From: Liolophura sinensis
Taxonomy: Eukaryota > Mollusca > Polyplacophora > Chitonida > Chitonidae
DNA: 64,000 nt
Assembly (NCBI RefSeq): GCF_032854445.1
Contig: NC_088305.1
Location: 16,665,717-16,729,716 of the forward strand
Direction: 5' to 3'
A program made the position numbers and the translations under genes. The notes beneath the pieces were generated by a model that was not told the origin of the DNA, ran no database searches, and saw only the letters and a list, made by a program, of their open reading frames with translations. Below are positions 46,615-58,385 of this stretch, piece after piece. How positions within the stretch are numbered: position 1 is the stretch's first letter; each line of letters starts with the position of its first letter.

Positions 46615-47090
46615 AGACAGTTAGAGATCACAAGAGGTTAGAACAAACCACGCGCAGTAACAGAGCTTGTACTACAGACTCCCCGAATATACTGTATTGT
46701 TTTACTTTTATAACATAGAAATCTTAAGCTTTACTGTGGTGAGATCATATAATGTGGTGAGATCATATACTGTTGTGAGATCATATATAATGTGGTGAGA
46801 TCATATAATGTGGTGAGATCATATAATGTGGTAAGATCATATACTGTTGTGAGATCATATATAATGTGGTGAGATCATATAATGTGGGAGATCATATAAT
46901 GTGGTAAGATCATATACTGTTGTGAGATCATATATAATGTGGTGAGATCATATAATGTGGTGAGATCATATACTGTTGTGAGATCATATGCTGTGGTGAG
47001 ATCATATACATCTACAAGAGGTAAAAGAATTGTCTTATATCAAGGTTATATTTTATCACAACAATTTCAAAATGGCAGTGTCTGAAATAT
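46615..47090 (+). repeat. Dispersed repeat R6 carrying a 17-20-bp minisatellite
   Basis: Same family as 44430-44705. At the position of the single 'gtgagatcctatact' of that copy, this locus has about 15 units of 'gtggtgagatcatataat', 'gttgtgagatcatatata' and variants (46736-47008). R6 sequence resumes as 'aaggttatattttatcacaa' and 'caaaatggcagtgtctgaaa'. Confidence 0.75.
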
Positions 47091-48289
47091 GAACTACCGA
47101 GTGTCCGTTTGTTTGGACAGCAACCTGAGGATGGTCCTGGTTTTCCCATAGCATGATCAAGCTTATAGGAATTCCGCGAACACAGACCTTTAACAACAGA
47201 GTACTCTCCCCTTTCCACCCTTGTTACTGACATCGTATCGTCTTGGTTTACCAGTACATAAAAGACCATACATTCAGTCTCACCACCGAGCAAAACAGAG
47301 GAACGAAAAATGTCGATATCTCCAAACACAGACGCACCTATACTTAAATGCTGTAACAGAACAAATATACCCGCTGAAAACACATTTTATCGTTTCGGTT
47401 TCTATTCCTGCCATGGATATGAAATTTTCCGATTCACCAACTTGTATTGCTCGTGTCATCGTTACGACAACTCGCAAACGCGGGGTAGTAGCACAGTGTT
47501 ACATTCGTCCAATATCATTCGTCGCCCAGCAATTACTGTATAAACCTATACTCTGTACATTGCTTTCACCGCGATGGTCCATACTTTAAAACAAAGTATT
47601 AAAAAAGAGACAGAGCGGCTGAAGGCCTATTGGTTAAGCCGCATGTTCATCAATCGTTTAAATTCACTAGTTGCGGCGCTAATCTCGCGTCTTGCACAAT
47701 AGTTTAAAAACTTCCTCGTTCTCGCTTTTCGTCGGTCGTGGTCACAACAAGCAGCCCACAACGTTCATGTGGTTATTTGTTCACTCTAACTTCGGTTGAA
47801 AATCACTTGTCTTGCCCCAATGTCGTGCGCATATATGTACGTCATTCGTGGGGAAATTGGTAGTTAACTTGTCAAAATCCATGGATTAGTCCGTCCACTG
47901 TAAAAAGGGAACATATAATACATACGTATGACGAACAATTAAACAAAATAAATACAAAACGAACTGTTCGCTGTATGGAGGAAATAATAACATGAAAGAT
48001 TTTGACAGGTTACGGTAAGATGTAACCAGTACACCGTGTGTATGTCAGTTATAAAGCTGAGCTTGTCCTACCTTGGCGAAACGTCCTGAAAAGGTTCACC
48101 AATGTTTGATGTAATTTTACCATTCCACACCTGAGCGTGGCACATTCATGCCGTTTAATCTGGCCATTTATTGACTTAGGTGAATTTCTTCATACTTTGA
48201 CATACCATCTACGCAAATCTCCAACAACATCAACATCACCTGGTCTGATGATGTGTATATCGATAGATGTTTATTGCGTTGGGCCAATT
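47091..48289. other. No recognised gene
   Basis: Overlapping 65-123-codon frames on both strands at 47012-47589 match no family known to me. A short SINE family 1 scrap ('acagcaacctgaggatggtc') lies at about 47119. Nothing else was recognised. Confidence 0.4.
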
Positions 48290-48990
48290 AGCCCATGAGC
48301 ATATACATGTTATAGCATAACATAACACAACATAACAAACAGTAGTCGGCAAAGGGGGGGGGGAGGGGAAACAAACAGATGAAAGTATAATATTTAATAA
48401 TAATAATTCATTTTAAATGCTTCGTATATAAACATCGACCAACTTCTAACAATTTTCTAACAAATTAACAATGTCATTAACTCAGTAAACTTTTCGTGCT
48501 GAGATATTTGTAAAAATATGTATCTGTGTACTTCTTCCTTAATATACAGGCGACAAATCAGGAGGAAATGATATTCATTTTCCATTACAGTGCAACTGGT
48601 ACATTTCCTTTCTTCAAAAGTGTGTTTTGTTTGATTTATTCCATCTGCCTAATTCAAACATAAGTCTGTGTGAAGAACAAGGCAGTTGGATCATTGCGAT
48701 TCGGAAGTATTTTACTGTGAACATTTCAATATATTGTTTCATCTCAAAGTCTCACAATTTCATGTAAAGTTTTGAACAAATTCACCATGTAATAGCTGAT
48801 ATAAAATAGAGAGGAAGATTTTTTCCCACTGTTTGCCCATACCATGCATGGCCGAGACCAAGGTCATGTAACAATCATCTCACATTGGATACCCAGTTGG
48901 TTTGCTGGATAAAATGCAATCGTCATATAATATATTATACACCATTTTCACATAGCTCCTGATTTCAGCATTTACAATCTTAAGTCAATA
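48290..48990 (-). pseudogene. LINE (non-LTR retrotransposon) 3' end relic
   Basis: The minus strand reads, in order, NWVSNVR, LLHDLGLGHAWYGQTVGKNL, FRIAMIQLPCSSHRLMFELG, RKCTSCTVMENEYHFLLICR and LYIKEEVHRYIFLQISQHEK, then SWSMFIYEAFKM. The 'C-x2-C...ExEYHFLL-x-C' module followed by a short helical tail is typical of the C-terminus of many LINE reverse-transcriptase proteins. Stops interrupt it, and the reverse transcriptase itself lies outside or is lost. A G-run occurs at about 48352-48362. Confidence 0.65.
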
Positions 48991-49054
48991 TTTCAAAATA
49001 AGTTAAAGCCATTTTGTTAACAATGTTGTTCTACCATATATTGTAAATACCACG

Positions 49055-49306
49055 CATATTTAATTATTTATTTGATTGGTGTTTTACGCCGTACTCAAGA
49101 ATATTTCACTTATACGACGGCGGCCAGCATTATGGTGGGCGGAAACCGGGCACGACCATCTGCAAGTTGCTGCCAGACCTTCCCACGTACGGCCGGAGAG
49201 GAAGCCAGCATGAGCTGTACTTGAACTCACAGCGGCGGCATTGGTGAGAGACTCCTGAGTCCTTGCGCTGCGCTAGCGCGCTAACCAACTGAGCCACCGA
49301 AGCCCC
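49055..49306 (-). mobile_element. SINE family 1, full-length reference copy
   Basis: On the minus strand: tRNA-like head 'gtggctcagttggttagcgc', weak B box in 'ctgtgagttcaagtacagct', body 'cttcctctccggccgtacgt', 'gtttccgcccaccataatgc' and 'tggccgccgtcgtataagtg', and tail 'agtacggcgtaaaacaccaa' with AAATAAATA. About 250 bp. It is non-autonomous, presumably mobilised by a LINE. Confidence 0.85.
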
Positions 49307-50129
49307 TGTACCACATAGTACAAGTTCAGTACATACAATATCATTTTGCGTGCAATATTCCACCCCAAGGACATTTTTACAATTTTTAGTGCTGAAACAA
49401 AAAATAATGTTAGAAAGAATCAAAAACCCTCATGCAATCCTTGGTTTTATTAATATACCATACATATATATTCTCTGTAGAATGAAAAACTTGATCCAAT
49501 CCGCCACCTACAACAATTTCATTGATAAATGCTGATTAATTGCTCTTTAGATTAATTAGTGTGTCCTATTTTTATTTTGACTGATTGACACTAGCTCCAT
49601 CAAACACTTACTTTCACATTTGGAGCACACAGGTAACACAATTTGTTTACATTTTCGATGTGCGATTTGACAAGTACCGATCATCCGGTGTGTTTGAGCC
49701 AGTGTTGTGGCGAGTATGCCATTGACCAAACGAGTTATTTCCCTTGCATTGTATAACAATACATATTACACAGGCATCAATGAAATAGGCTATATCAGGC
49801 TATAACAAATGAAACAGGTTCCAGTGACGGTCTCCTGCCCAGGTCCAGTTTTCTGACATCATTCCTGCCTCATTTCTTGAATATAAAGTGAACGGCGTAT
49901 GCACTATAAGGAGTCTGAGTGGTGCTACGGTGTAATTTTGATAATGAACTCAAAGCCTGGAAGTTTACATTTGATGGTATTGTCTGCCATGTACTCTCCT
50001 GCAGAGAATGTGGTCCACAGACATTCACTTGACCTCAAGCTTTCGTAACAACAATCTCATTGACATAGATTCCTCCCATTACCTCCGTTGGGAGAGCGCT
50101 GTCTATGTGTGGGGGCCTCGGACCCCATT
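49307..50129. other. No recognised gene
   Basis: Only short frames. The sequence at 49815-50120 is less AT-rich but matched nothing known. Confidence 0.35.
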
Positions 50130-50595
50130 AATTTTCCATAAGCGACAATGTTAACGTCTAGCGCTGTAGCTCAGTCCCAAACATTCCGTGGCCAATAAGC
50201 TTTGGTGCATACCTGGCCCAGCCTGGGAGAAACAAGCCATAAAAATCTTAAAATAGGTTGACCGTCAAAATCTAGACCTTTCCATGCCAGCAGCTGGGAG
50301 GCGTGCCTAACAACGCCAAGGGGACGTCACTCGCAGCCTCATCACTACCTCACACCTTGTGTCCTCTCACCCAGAATTTCAAACTGTCACCAATAAAGCT
50401 CATACTTCCTGAAAGTTTAGACAGTTTCCAGCATTGTAATACCAAGCATGCACCTGTGCACCAAAAATGGACGCCTGGGAGCAAAAAAAGACCTTATACC
50501 CTAAAATTCACAGAACTACAGTCGAAAAACGGAAGTTGTAATGGGGGTCTGTGTCCAGACGACGCCTTTGTCTGGTTAATCCGCCTCAGCTGAGT
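50130..50595 (+). repeat. Dispersed repeat R4, second copy
   Basis: Opposite orientation to 30483-30905. Shared stretches include 'tggccaataagctttggtgc', 'ggggacgtcactcgcagcct' and 'aagcatgcacctgtgcacca'. It has a 96-codon open frame at 50303-50593. No minisatellite is attached at this copy. Confidence 0.65.
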
Positions 50596-50965
50596 TCTCC
50601 ATTCAAAATTACCAGCGGTTTCGTTCAGCGTGATCAGTTCACCAATACCCCACCCGGCCATTTAAGTCTGACAGGTTCTACAGTAACACGCGCATACAAT
50701 TGCCATTTTCAAACAATGTAATGCTATTTGTCTCCGACAGAATTGCATGAGTAAGGACATTCATGTAATGTAGATTGCATATTAAATGTGATGACAGTAC
50801 AGTATATTGAGTAGTACATGACGACTGAAGTGTAATATATTGAATTAACATTACTGCAGACATTTGTCACCCAGTTCTTCTCAAATCATGGTGCTAAGAG
50901 GCGTGTAATGTGGTACTATTTACGTATTTAAATCAACAGTTGGAATTAAACCTCAACTGAGCCCA

Positions 50966-51735
50966 CCGGCTCCGATAGCACAGTTGGTAGAGCGTCCGCT
51001 TAGGGAGCGTCCACTTGGCGTTCAGCATGAAGGGGGATAGTGCAACAACTGATTGACATGTATCGGTATAATGACTCGGACGGGCCTTCTGTAAGCCGTC
51101 TCAGTGAAGTAGCACTAGATGAACATGGAGGCACATTACATACACTCTAAGGATGAACATGGAGGCACATTACATACACTCTAAGGATGAACATGGAGGC
51201 ACATTACATACACTCTAAGGATGAACATGGAGGCACATTACATACACTCTAAGGATGAACATGGAGGCACATTACATACACTCTAAGGATGAACATGGAG
51301 GCACATTACATACACTCTAAGGATGAACATGGAGGCACATTACATACACACTAAGGATGAACATGGAGGCACATTACATACACTCTAAGGATGAACATGG
51401 AGGCACATTACATACACACTAAGGATGAACATGGAGGCACATTACATACACTCTAAGGATGAACATGGAGGCACATTACATACACTCTAAGGATGAACAT
51501 GGAGGCACATTACATACACTCTAAGGATGAACATGGAGGCACATTACATACACACTAAGGATGAACATGGAGGCACATTACATACACTCTAAGGATGAAC
51601 ATGGAGGCACATTACATACACTCTAAGGATGAACATGGAGGCACATTACATACACTCTAAGGGCTCCTTCATTGTCATATGACTGAAAATTGTTAAGTAC
51701 GGTGTTAAACCCCAAGCACTCACTGACTCACACTA
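50966..51735 (+). mobile_element. SINE family 2 with internal minisatellite expansion
   Basis: The head 'ctccgatagcacagttggta' with 'gagcgtccgctt' runs into 'cggacgggccttctgtaagc' and 'cgtctcagtgaagtagcact'. After the array the tail resumes with 'ttcattgtcatatgactgaa' and 'aaccccaagcactcactgac'. The B-box part of the head is deleted. The array is listed separately. Confidence 0.85.
51119..51662. repeat. 34-bp minisatellite inside a SINE, ~16 copies
   Basis: Unit 'gatgaacatggaggcacatt' plus 'acatacactctaag'. The 'ggaggcacattacat' core is the normal single-copy SINE family 2 sequence 'caaggaggcacattacatg'. Units are nearly identical, with only a few carrying 'cacacta' for 'cactcta', so the expansion is recent. 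Confidence 0.95.
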
Positions 51736-52476
51736 TCACACTGTCACCTTTACACTGTTTTTACTGTATAGGCTGTATTTCTCTACTTTATCCACAATGG
51801 CAAGTTCAATTCAATTGTTTCATTGTGTATTCTCTTTTCCAGACTATAACCATAAAAGAAATTTCTAATGAACAGATCCTTCCTCGAGAACGAGACATTT
51901 TGTCATCCTTGTGAATTTACGTCCATATACCTGATTCTTAAACCCTGTGTTACAGCGTTCCAACGTATGTTTCGAAAACCGCAACTGTTCGTTATACGCC
52001 AACACATACGAAAAGATCCATACTATGCAAGACACAGCCTGATACCAAGTATATACTATTTTACCTGTTTTTAAGCCAGTGGCGGTATCGTCGGGGAAAT
52101 GCTTACACATCTGCTTGAAAAATCAAAAATGATTTCTTTGTCATCGAATCTTCCCGACTACAGTTCACTTAAGGAAACCAATGAACCATTATTCACAGCT
52201 GCGCCATGAAAGACAAACACAGGTAAAATATCGTGTTGCCACGATACAGAAAGAATTCTGATCAGTAAGTACATGTACCAGTAAGTAATATTTCTTGCAT
52301 GAAACACGAAATAAAAACTATTGTTATAAGGTCAGCTAGTTGGCCAAACCATACAACATCTCTTATGGAACAATTTATTTAAATCGTCAAAGATCTAGCC
52401 ATGTTTGTCTCCACTTGGTTAAAAAAAAAGAGCTTGGCTTAACTTGACAACGTGTGGCTCCCGCCCAATGGCTCAG

Positions 52477-52735
52477 TCCTCCCCGGGATGCTGGCTGGGC
52501 GACAGATGGACGAAGATTAAGGCCATTAGCACGGCCTGGTCGCCGCCTCAAACGAGATCAAGTCCAACCTAATCTGTCGCTGAAATTGGCTTCCATACAA
52601 GCAATACTCTTATACTCGCCCGAGACAAGTGGGTCGCCTTGTTCCGGAAACAGGCGGTTTGCAGCTTCCACATCTAGCACCGTAATACACAGGCCGGTTT
52701 ACAACCGGATTCATCTTTGATCCATCTTTGAGCGT
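52477..52735 (+). repeat. Dispersed repeat R5
   Basis: GC-richer segment with 'gattaaggccattagcacgg' and 'cctcaaacgagatcaagtcc', then 'gctgaaattggcttccatac'. An inverted diverged copy lies at 58130-58385. Unknown class. Confidence 0.65.
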
Positions 52736-53029
52736 TGGGGCGGAGGTGACCCTCACAATCTTCCATTATGGCAGGCCCATATACGATCGAAGAGGAGATG
52801 TGATTGAAAAATATCATCTGAAATGTACTTACTTACTAATACATTTTTTGCCTTAAAGCTTCTCAGTGAAATCATGCTTTGAATTTTCGATACAGGTCAC
52901 AAGGTTTTCATTTGCTGCCGTTATACTACGCAGTATCTTCCAATATTAGTGCTGACGTGTCAACACGGAATAGGCCTACTGGTCTGACGCGAACACATTA
53001 TAATACCTTTCCTAATGTAGTGTAATATG

Positions 53030-53105
53030 ATTATTTATTTATTTTATTGATGTCTTACCAATGCTCACATTTTACTTATACGATGGCTGCCAGCATTATG
53101 GTGGG
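53030..53105 (-). mobile_element. SINE family 1 fragment seeding a minisatellite
   Basis: 'tttatttattttattgatgt', 'cttacc', then 'acttatacgatggctgccag' and 'cattatggtggg'. The SINE ends where the 37-bp array begins. Confidence 0.75.
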
Positions 53106-53445
53106 ACTGTAATATGATTACACATTTACACTTTATGGTGGGACGGTAATATGATTACACATTTACCCTTTATGGTGAGACTGTAATATGATTACACATT
53201 TACGCATTATGGTGGGACTGTTATATAATTACACATTTACGCACTATGATGGGACTGTAACATAATTACACATTTATGCATTATGGTGGGACTGTAATAT
53301 GATTACACATTTACGCATTATAGTAGGAGTGTAATATGATTAGACATTTACGCATTATGGTAAGAGTGTAATATGATTACACATTTACGCATTATGGTGG
53401 GACTGTAATATGATTACACATTTACGCATTATGATGGGAGTGTCA
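53090..53445. repeat. 37-bp minisatellite, ~9 copies
   Basis: Unit 'cattatggtgggactgtaat' plus 'atgattacacatttacg'. The 'cattatggtggg' part is SINE family 1 sequence, so the first unit overlaps the SINE fragment. Confidence 0.9.
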
Positions 53446-53989
53446 TATTATCACGGTACATTTCATGGTAAATTTTACTTGAAGAACCCCCTTTTGAAAT
53501 ATATTTAAAAAATATATCGATCTTGACAACTGACAGGTGAACGCCGTCATCACGATAAAAAACTAGGGAGCTGTAAGCTGACCACAATGTCCAGATGTCT
53601 GAAAATATAACCCCCATTTGAACAGAATATGCCTTTGAATGACGGGTTTTAATTGTTTTCTTTCTGCATCTATTCCCCGCTGTTGACAACTCCTTTTAAA
53701 GCGAGGCAGAAAGGTAAGAAATTCAAATCTTGTTTAATATCCAGTAAAAACTGGATACCTTTTTAACCTGCTGAAATCAATAGACCCTCAATGGATAAGT
53801 ACAACACCATTATCGACGAGACTCCTGCTCAGCCTTTAGAAGAAACTAGCTGGTGTCACCTTATACCTCTAACTCCAAGGCTGCGTACTCGAATTCCTAG
53901 TCGCGACTGTAGGCCTAAACAGGCACCTGGTCGCAGAACCGTCCTCTGGTGCGCCCAATATATATAGATGGAGCTCACGATCCACACAA

Positions 53990-54960
53990 CAGCTTCGGGT
54001 TCTAAGTAAAGAGAAGGAACAAAAAAAACAAGCCAAGACACAATCTGCATAGTCGGTGCATTTACTAAGATATGAACGATTAAAAAACCCAGATTATGAG
54101 CCCAAGCTATCTGTGGTAGGCGAATGTATGGGCGGAGTGCTATGGATTTCCAATGCCCAAAAGTGTTAATGTGGTCATGAGGAATATTCATTACCGCACA
54201 GGTTCAAGAGAGGCCAGTTCTGTGACGGCATCGAATAGCGGTGAGTTATTAGCCCCAATCTTCGCAGACATTTTGCCAAAACTGCCAACGAGCCAACAAA
54301 GAGCCATTAGTGTAACCCCCCCCCCCCCTCCCAAAAAAAACAAAAAACAACAACAACAACAAAAAAACAGGAGTCGTTCAAATGCAGACGTAGTGAGAGA
54401 TATTTCTATAAAGCCTTTACTGGGAAGACAGAAACATCAGTCATTCTAGGTATACTCAGTATGTACTCATGGTCATGTTGATCATAATATTGAGAGAATC
54501 TAAAATGATCGGTAAATCTTGGGAGATGTGTATATCCGACAATTTAAGGACTCTTCCCCTCGACATCAACAGAATCGTTAACTGACAGCTCATCCACTCT
54601 GAAGAAGTTAAAAAAGGCCAAACGGTAAGCAGATATAAACAAATCACACCCATATGTAGAGTGACAGACATATGAGACCACTGGTGTTACTGAGCGGAGA
54701 ACAGGTAGTGTAATGTGCGTCGTCGTGTCCCAATGCTGTCGCAGATGATGCATTCCATCTGTTAGTTTTGCGCGCAATAAATGACCATCTAGGGTCACTA
54801 ATCCCACCAATTTTATGCTTGTTACTGATCCCCGCCACGTAAGTAGTGAGTATTGATGGTGTCAAACCTAGGTGGAAGCAAAATGCCACATATTTTATTA
54901 ACTGAACAGGAAATCCCATACTCTGCCGAAACTGGTTTAGAGATGACACCATCGCCTCAC
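53990..54960 (-). pseudogene. DIRS-like tyrosine recombinase relic
   Basis: The minus strand reads LIKYVAFCFHLGLTPSILTT with YVAGISNKHKIGG (core-binding domain), then RLAFFNFFRVDELSV (first catalytic Arg region, 'FRVxEL'), and finally INTFGHWKSIALRPYIR near 54085-54165. The last matches the C-terminal 'GxWKSxAxxxYIR' motif with the Tyr nucleophile. Frames change between blocks, and a C-run plus A-rich tract (54317-54368) interrupts the middle. Confidence 0.7.
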
Positions 54961-55062
54961 AGGCTTCGTGTATGTTTTCGGGTATGGAATGGCGTATAAG
55001 TTTACATGTGTGAATGTAACAGTAAATCTCTCTCTGTCAAAGGGGGGTGGGGGAGTTCATCT

Positions 55063-55965
55063 GGTGAAAACGAGCCCACTGAAATCGAGATATAGCGTTA
55101 GCTATGCACAACAGAGTTATTGTCACAATGTAACACTATTTTCTTGCTGGTTAAAAGATCACCACAAATTACAACTGACAGAGTGATGGGTAAAAGTTCT
55201 AAAAATGTGATATCCTTTGCAATTTCAGAATCTTGTCACTCCTCTAGTCACTTGCTGTAAAAATATATATGAGTGAGTGAGTGCGTGGGGTTTAACGTCG
55301 TACTTAACAATTTTTTTAGTCATATGACGACGAAGGAATCCTAAGTGTACATGTGATCTGCAGCTTTTTGCAGGACGGATTTCCACCGCTCTGTTATCTA
55401 ACGCTGCTTCACTGAGACGCCTTACCGCAGACATACAAGCCACCCAGCCCGAGCCATTATTCTGATACGGGTAAACCATTCATTGCACTATCCCCTGCAT
55501 GCTGAACGCCAAGCGAGGAAGTCAGAACTTCCTCTTTTTAGGTCTTAGGTATGACTCGACCTACGATTGACCCTGGGTATACCGCTCCCGAAGCGGACGC
55601 TAAGAAATATACGGTGTAAACACTTTTAAACTGGTCAGTCAAGTACCACATACTGAAGTCTCTCATATCAGCAGACAATCGTATGAGATGATGCGTTTTA
55701 GATGCTCCACATGTAGGGTCAATTAAACGACGTAGAAAGGCCATTCCTGGGGGCACCGCCCTGCATACAAAATTCAAGGAGCCTATAGTGGACTGTAACT
55801 GACGTAATGTCAGTCAATTTTCGACCCATACTCTCAATAAGCATCAGTTTAAGTTCAAGGACTTTGTCACTGGGGATTCTTACCATCCATTCAAGGGTAC
55901 CTAACTCCACACCGAGGCAAGAAATTCCCTGACAGGGGCCTTCTGCTTTTTCTTCTGCTCATGGG
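55063..55965 (-). pseudogene. DIRS-like RT C-terminus and RNase H, split by a SINE
   Basis: Before the SINE: GVELGTLEWMVRIPSDKVLE, then LNFVCRAVPPGMAFLRRLID and HHLIRLSADMRDFSMW, in two frames. These match the 'FLGxExDT...LxxLLGxLNFACRVVPPGRAFLRRLIDLT' segment of DIRS-like elements. After the SINE: FLELLPITLSVVICGDLLTS and KKIVLHCDNNSVVH, which match the RNase H-like 'HxDN' part. Broken by stops and the 330-bp insertion. Confidence 0.7.
55269..55600 (-). mobile_element. SINE family 2, nested in the DIRS-like element
   Basis: Reverse orientation: 'gagtgagtgagtgcgtgggg', 'catatgacgacgaaggaatc', 'tttgcaggacggatttccac', 'gattgaccctgggtataccg'. It contains both tail and B-box side, and is younger than its host element. 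Confidence 0.85.
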
Positions 55966-56879
55966 CAGGTCAAGTTCGGCGTAGAGAGCTGAAAAATTGG
56001 CTTTTGGCTTCAGATAGGAAACAAAATCATTCCCACCCATAAAAAAGTTAAAAAGGTAATGTAAACATTATCAGAGTTGGAATGTGCTAAATCTTTCAAA
56101 TTGGGTACAAGATACTGAAGCACCAATTGGCAGACATCTATCGACATCAAACTTACAACTGTGCTTTAAGCCTAGCTGGTCAAAATCACCAGTTTAAGTA
56201 GGTAAGATCCTGTTTATTATTAATTTGCCCGGTCATTAAAATTATTTGATTATAGGCCGTCACGATCTTTTCTGCTCAATTTAAACTGATCCGGACAAGC
56301 CCTTACAATTAAAAGCGGAAGGAGCTTGACTCAGAAGTATAAAATGTGTTCTCTTTACATGATTCCGTCCTATTTTCGTACTTTATATGTTTTCTTAGTT
56401 TTTGGGGACTTATGTTATATGTCGTTTCGGGAATTGACCTTGCGATTATTAACCAGGGCTCGTATTTATCAAAAACTTAAGACTTGAGTCATAAATTGCA
56501 AGTGCTTAAAAGACACACTAAGAACAGGAAAGAACTCAAATTGTCCTTGGCACATTGTTGTGCAATAAAAAATCAATGTATAAATTTGAAACTCAAAAGA
56601 GCAAAACATTTAAATTGTAGCATTTACATTCTTCAGCCATTTTTCTGCACTGAACATTCACTTAGCTAAATATTGCAACAGCTCCTGGTAGCATAAAGGC
56701 GAGATATAAGTTGGGGTAAACTGTGTTGTAAAACTCCTAAATGATTCTTTACCAACTTCCCAAACCCTCGTTTATGAGCTGTCGGATGCAGGTTCAGTTT
56801 GATGTAATTTACCGCTGTAAGGAGTGAGTGAGAAAAGAAAGTATTTCTTGAGATGAATACAAAATCACTCGACGATTGG
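55966..56879. other. No clear feature; possible weak DIRS remains
   Basis: A lysine-rich frame of 61 codons lies at 56484-56669. No family match. Part of 55966-56160 may still belong to the DIRS-like element but was not recognisable. Confidence 0.3.
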
Positions 56880-57020
56880 TTGAACTCCCAGAGAGCACGT
56901 GCGACATTGACATAGATAAAGCTTGATGCTGTCTGGTAAAACCAGGGGAGATGACATTGTTCACTGTTATGTTATCTTTGAGCAGTTCACTAGCATACCT
57001 GGATGCAATGTCCGGGGCGC
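56880..57020 (-). pseudogene. Possible short-chain dehydrogenase/reductase fragment
   Basis: The minus strand reads DIASRYASELLKDNITVNNV followed by ISPGFTRQ. This resembles the 'xxLAxELxxxxIRVNxVxPGxxxT' segment of short-chain dehydrogenases. No YxxxK or TGxxxGxG motif was found nearby, so it would be a small relic or one exon. The similarity may be chance. Confidence 0.3.
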
Positions 57021-57944
57021 ATGAAGTTAAGATAGACAAAAGTAGCCAGGAATACTGATCACAATGAGGGGATCTCAGTGGTACATATATTTGCTGATGG
57101 GGCTGCCGATCTGAGTATTTAGTGTTTTAAATGACCAATCCGTCAATCTGTCAGGTTTGACAGAGAAAATTATACCAAAAAAAATTATTATAATCGCTAC
57201 AATGTCTAATCTGATAGCAACTTTGATACAATAAGGACAACAATTAAGCGCGTTATTTGTGGCCGGATGCTTCAAGTAAAACTCTTCATGAAGTGCATGC
57301 TAGACGATTTCTATACTTATTTAATTCACTTAGAACATTCCTTCTGCTTTCCCATAAACAACCGTCAACCAACAAAAACATTCCAGGTCAAAAATCGCAA
57401 GGCCAATTCTCAAAACGACTCATAACACACAAAAGTATTAAGAAAGTATATAAAGTACGAATTCAAAATAGCACGGAATCATGCAAAGAGAAGCCCGTCA
57501 GCAGTTTTCAGTGATGTTTCGATTCTTGACCCTTAACGTGCATTTTGGTTGTCCACTGGTATGCGACTGTCTGTTGTCACGCGTAGATTCTCCATACTCA
57601 TGAAAGTGTCGTTTGTCACATTAGAATCAATTAGAAACAGTACGTGACAATTTTTTGCATCTAATCAGTCTTCTTCTATGGTGACACATCAGCACTGGTA
57701 CTAAAGGGTACTTCCTACACCGTCGTTTACGACAACGAATGGAAACGTGGTCACCTTGTTTGAAATCCAAAACATTGTTTTACGTTTTATATAACTTAAC
57801 TTAAAGTCCTCATACGATATCAGCAGATGCTGCATTTGTCGATTTAATACAAAAAGTCGACTGTCACTAATACAAATCCGTCAGTGAACATCACCACAGA
57901 ATACTTAGCTGGTGCATCAGTTGATAAATGATTGAGTCCCTCAA
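57021..57944. other. No recognised feature
   Basis: AT-rich; short frames only. Confidence 0.4.
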
Positions 57945-58115
57945 TGAAAACTTATCTCCGGTCGTACGTGGGAAAGTCTGCCAGCACTTTGTGGATGGTA
58001 GTGGGTTTCCCGGCAGCTCTTCCCGATTTCCTCCCACCACCATACTGGCTGTTGTGGTATAAGTGAAATAGGTGTGAAGCCCTTGAGCAGGGCGTAAAAC
58101 ACCAGTCACATAAAC
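57945..58115 (+). mobile_element. SINE family 1 copy
   Basis: 'ctccggtcgtacgtgggaaa', 'gatttcctcccaccaccata', 'gttgtggtataagtgaaata', 'agggcgtaaaacaccagtca'. Moderately diverged. Confidence 0.75.
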
Positions 58116-58129
58116 GACCAAAATAAGTC

Positions 58130-58385
58130 TCAGTCACGGCACCCAATATCAGGTCAATCATTTGTATTACGATTGTAGAGGTACGAGCTGCAAACTGCAT
58201 GTCTCCGAAGCCAAGCCATCCACTCGTGTTAGGCAAGTATCAGGGTATTGCTTGGAAGCCAATTTCAACGACTGACACTCATGAAGGTTAAGTTGGACTT
58301 GATCTGGTTTGAGGAGACGACTAGGTCGTGCTAATGACCTTAATCCTAGTCCGTCTGTCGTCTAGCTTTCATTCCAGTTAGAGCC
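58130..58385 (-). repeat. Dispersed repeat R5, second copy
   Basis: Reverse complement of the R5 type at 52477-52735: 'gaagccaatttcaacgactg', 'ggacttgatctggtttgagg', 'cgtgctaatgaccttaatcc'. Confidence 0.65.

Larger units (their letters stand above)
53850..55965 (-). mobile_element. DIRS-like (tyrosine-recombinase) retrotransposon relic
   Basis: Minus-strand relics occur in the order reverse-transcriptase end, RNase H, tyrosine recombinase, which is the order in DIRS-type elements that integrate by a recombinase and not a DDE integrase. A SINE family 2 copy interrupts it at 55269-55600. No split direct repeats or gag were identified. Stops and frameshifts throughout. Confidence 0.7.

Noticed and set aside
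47012-47589. Overlapping frames of 65-123 codons on both strands
   Set aside because: No family recognised, mutually overlapping and without consensus splice sites.
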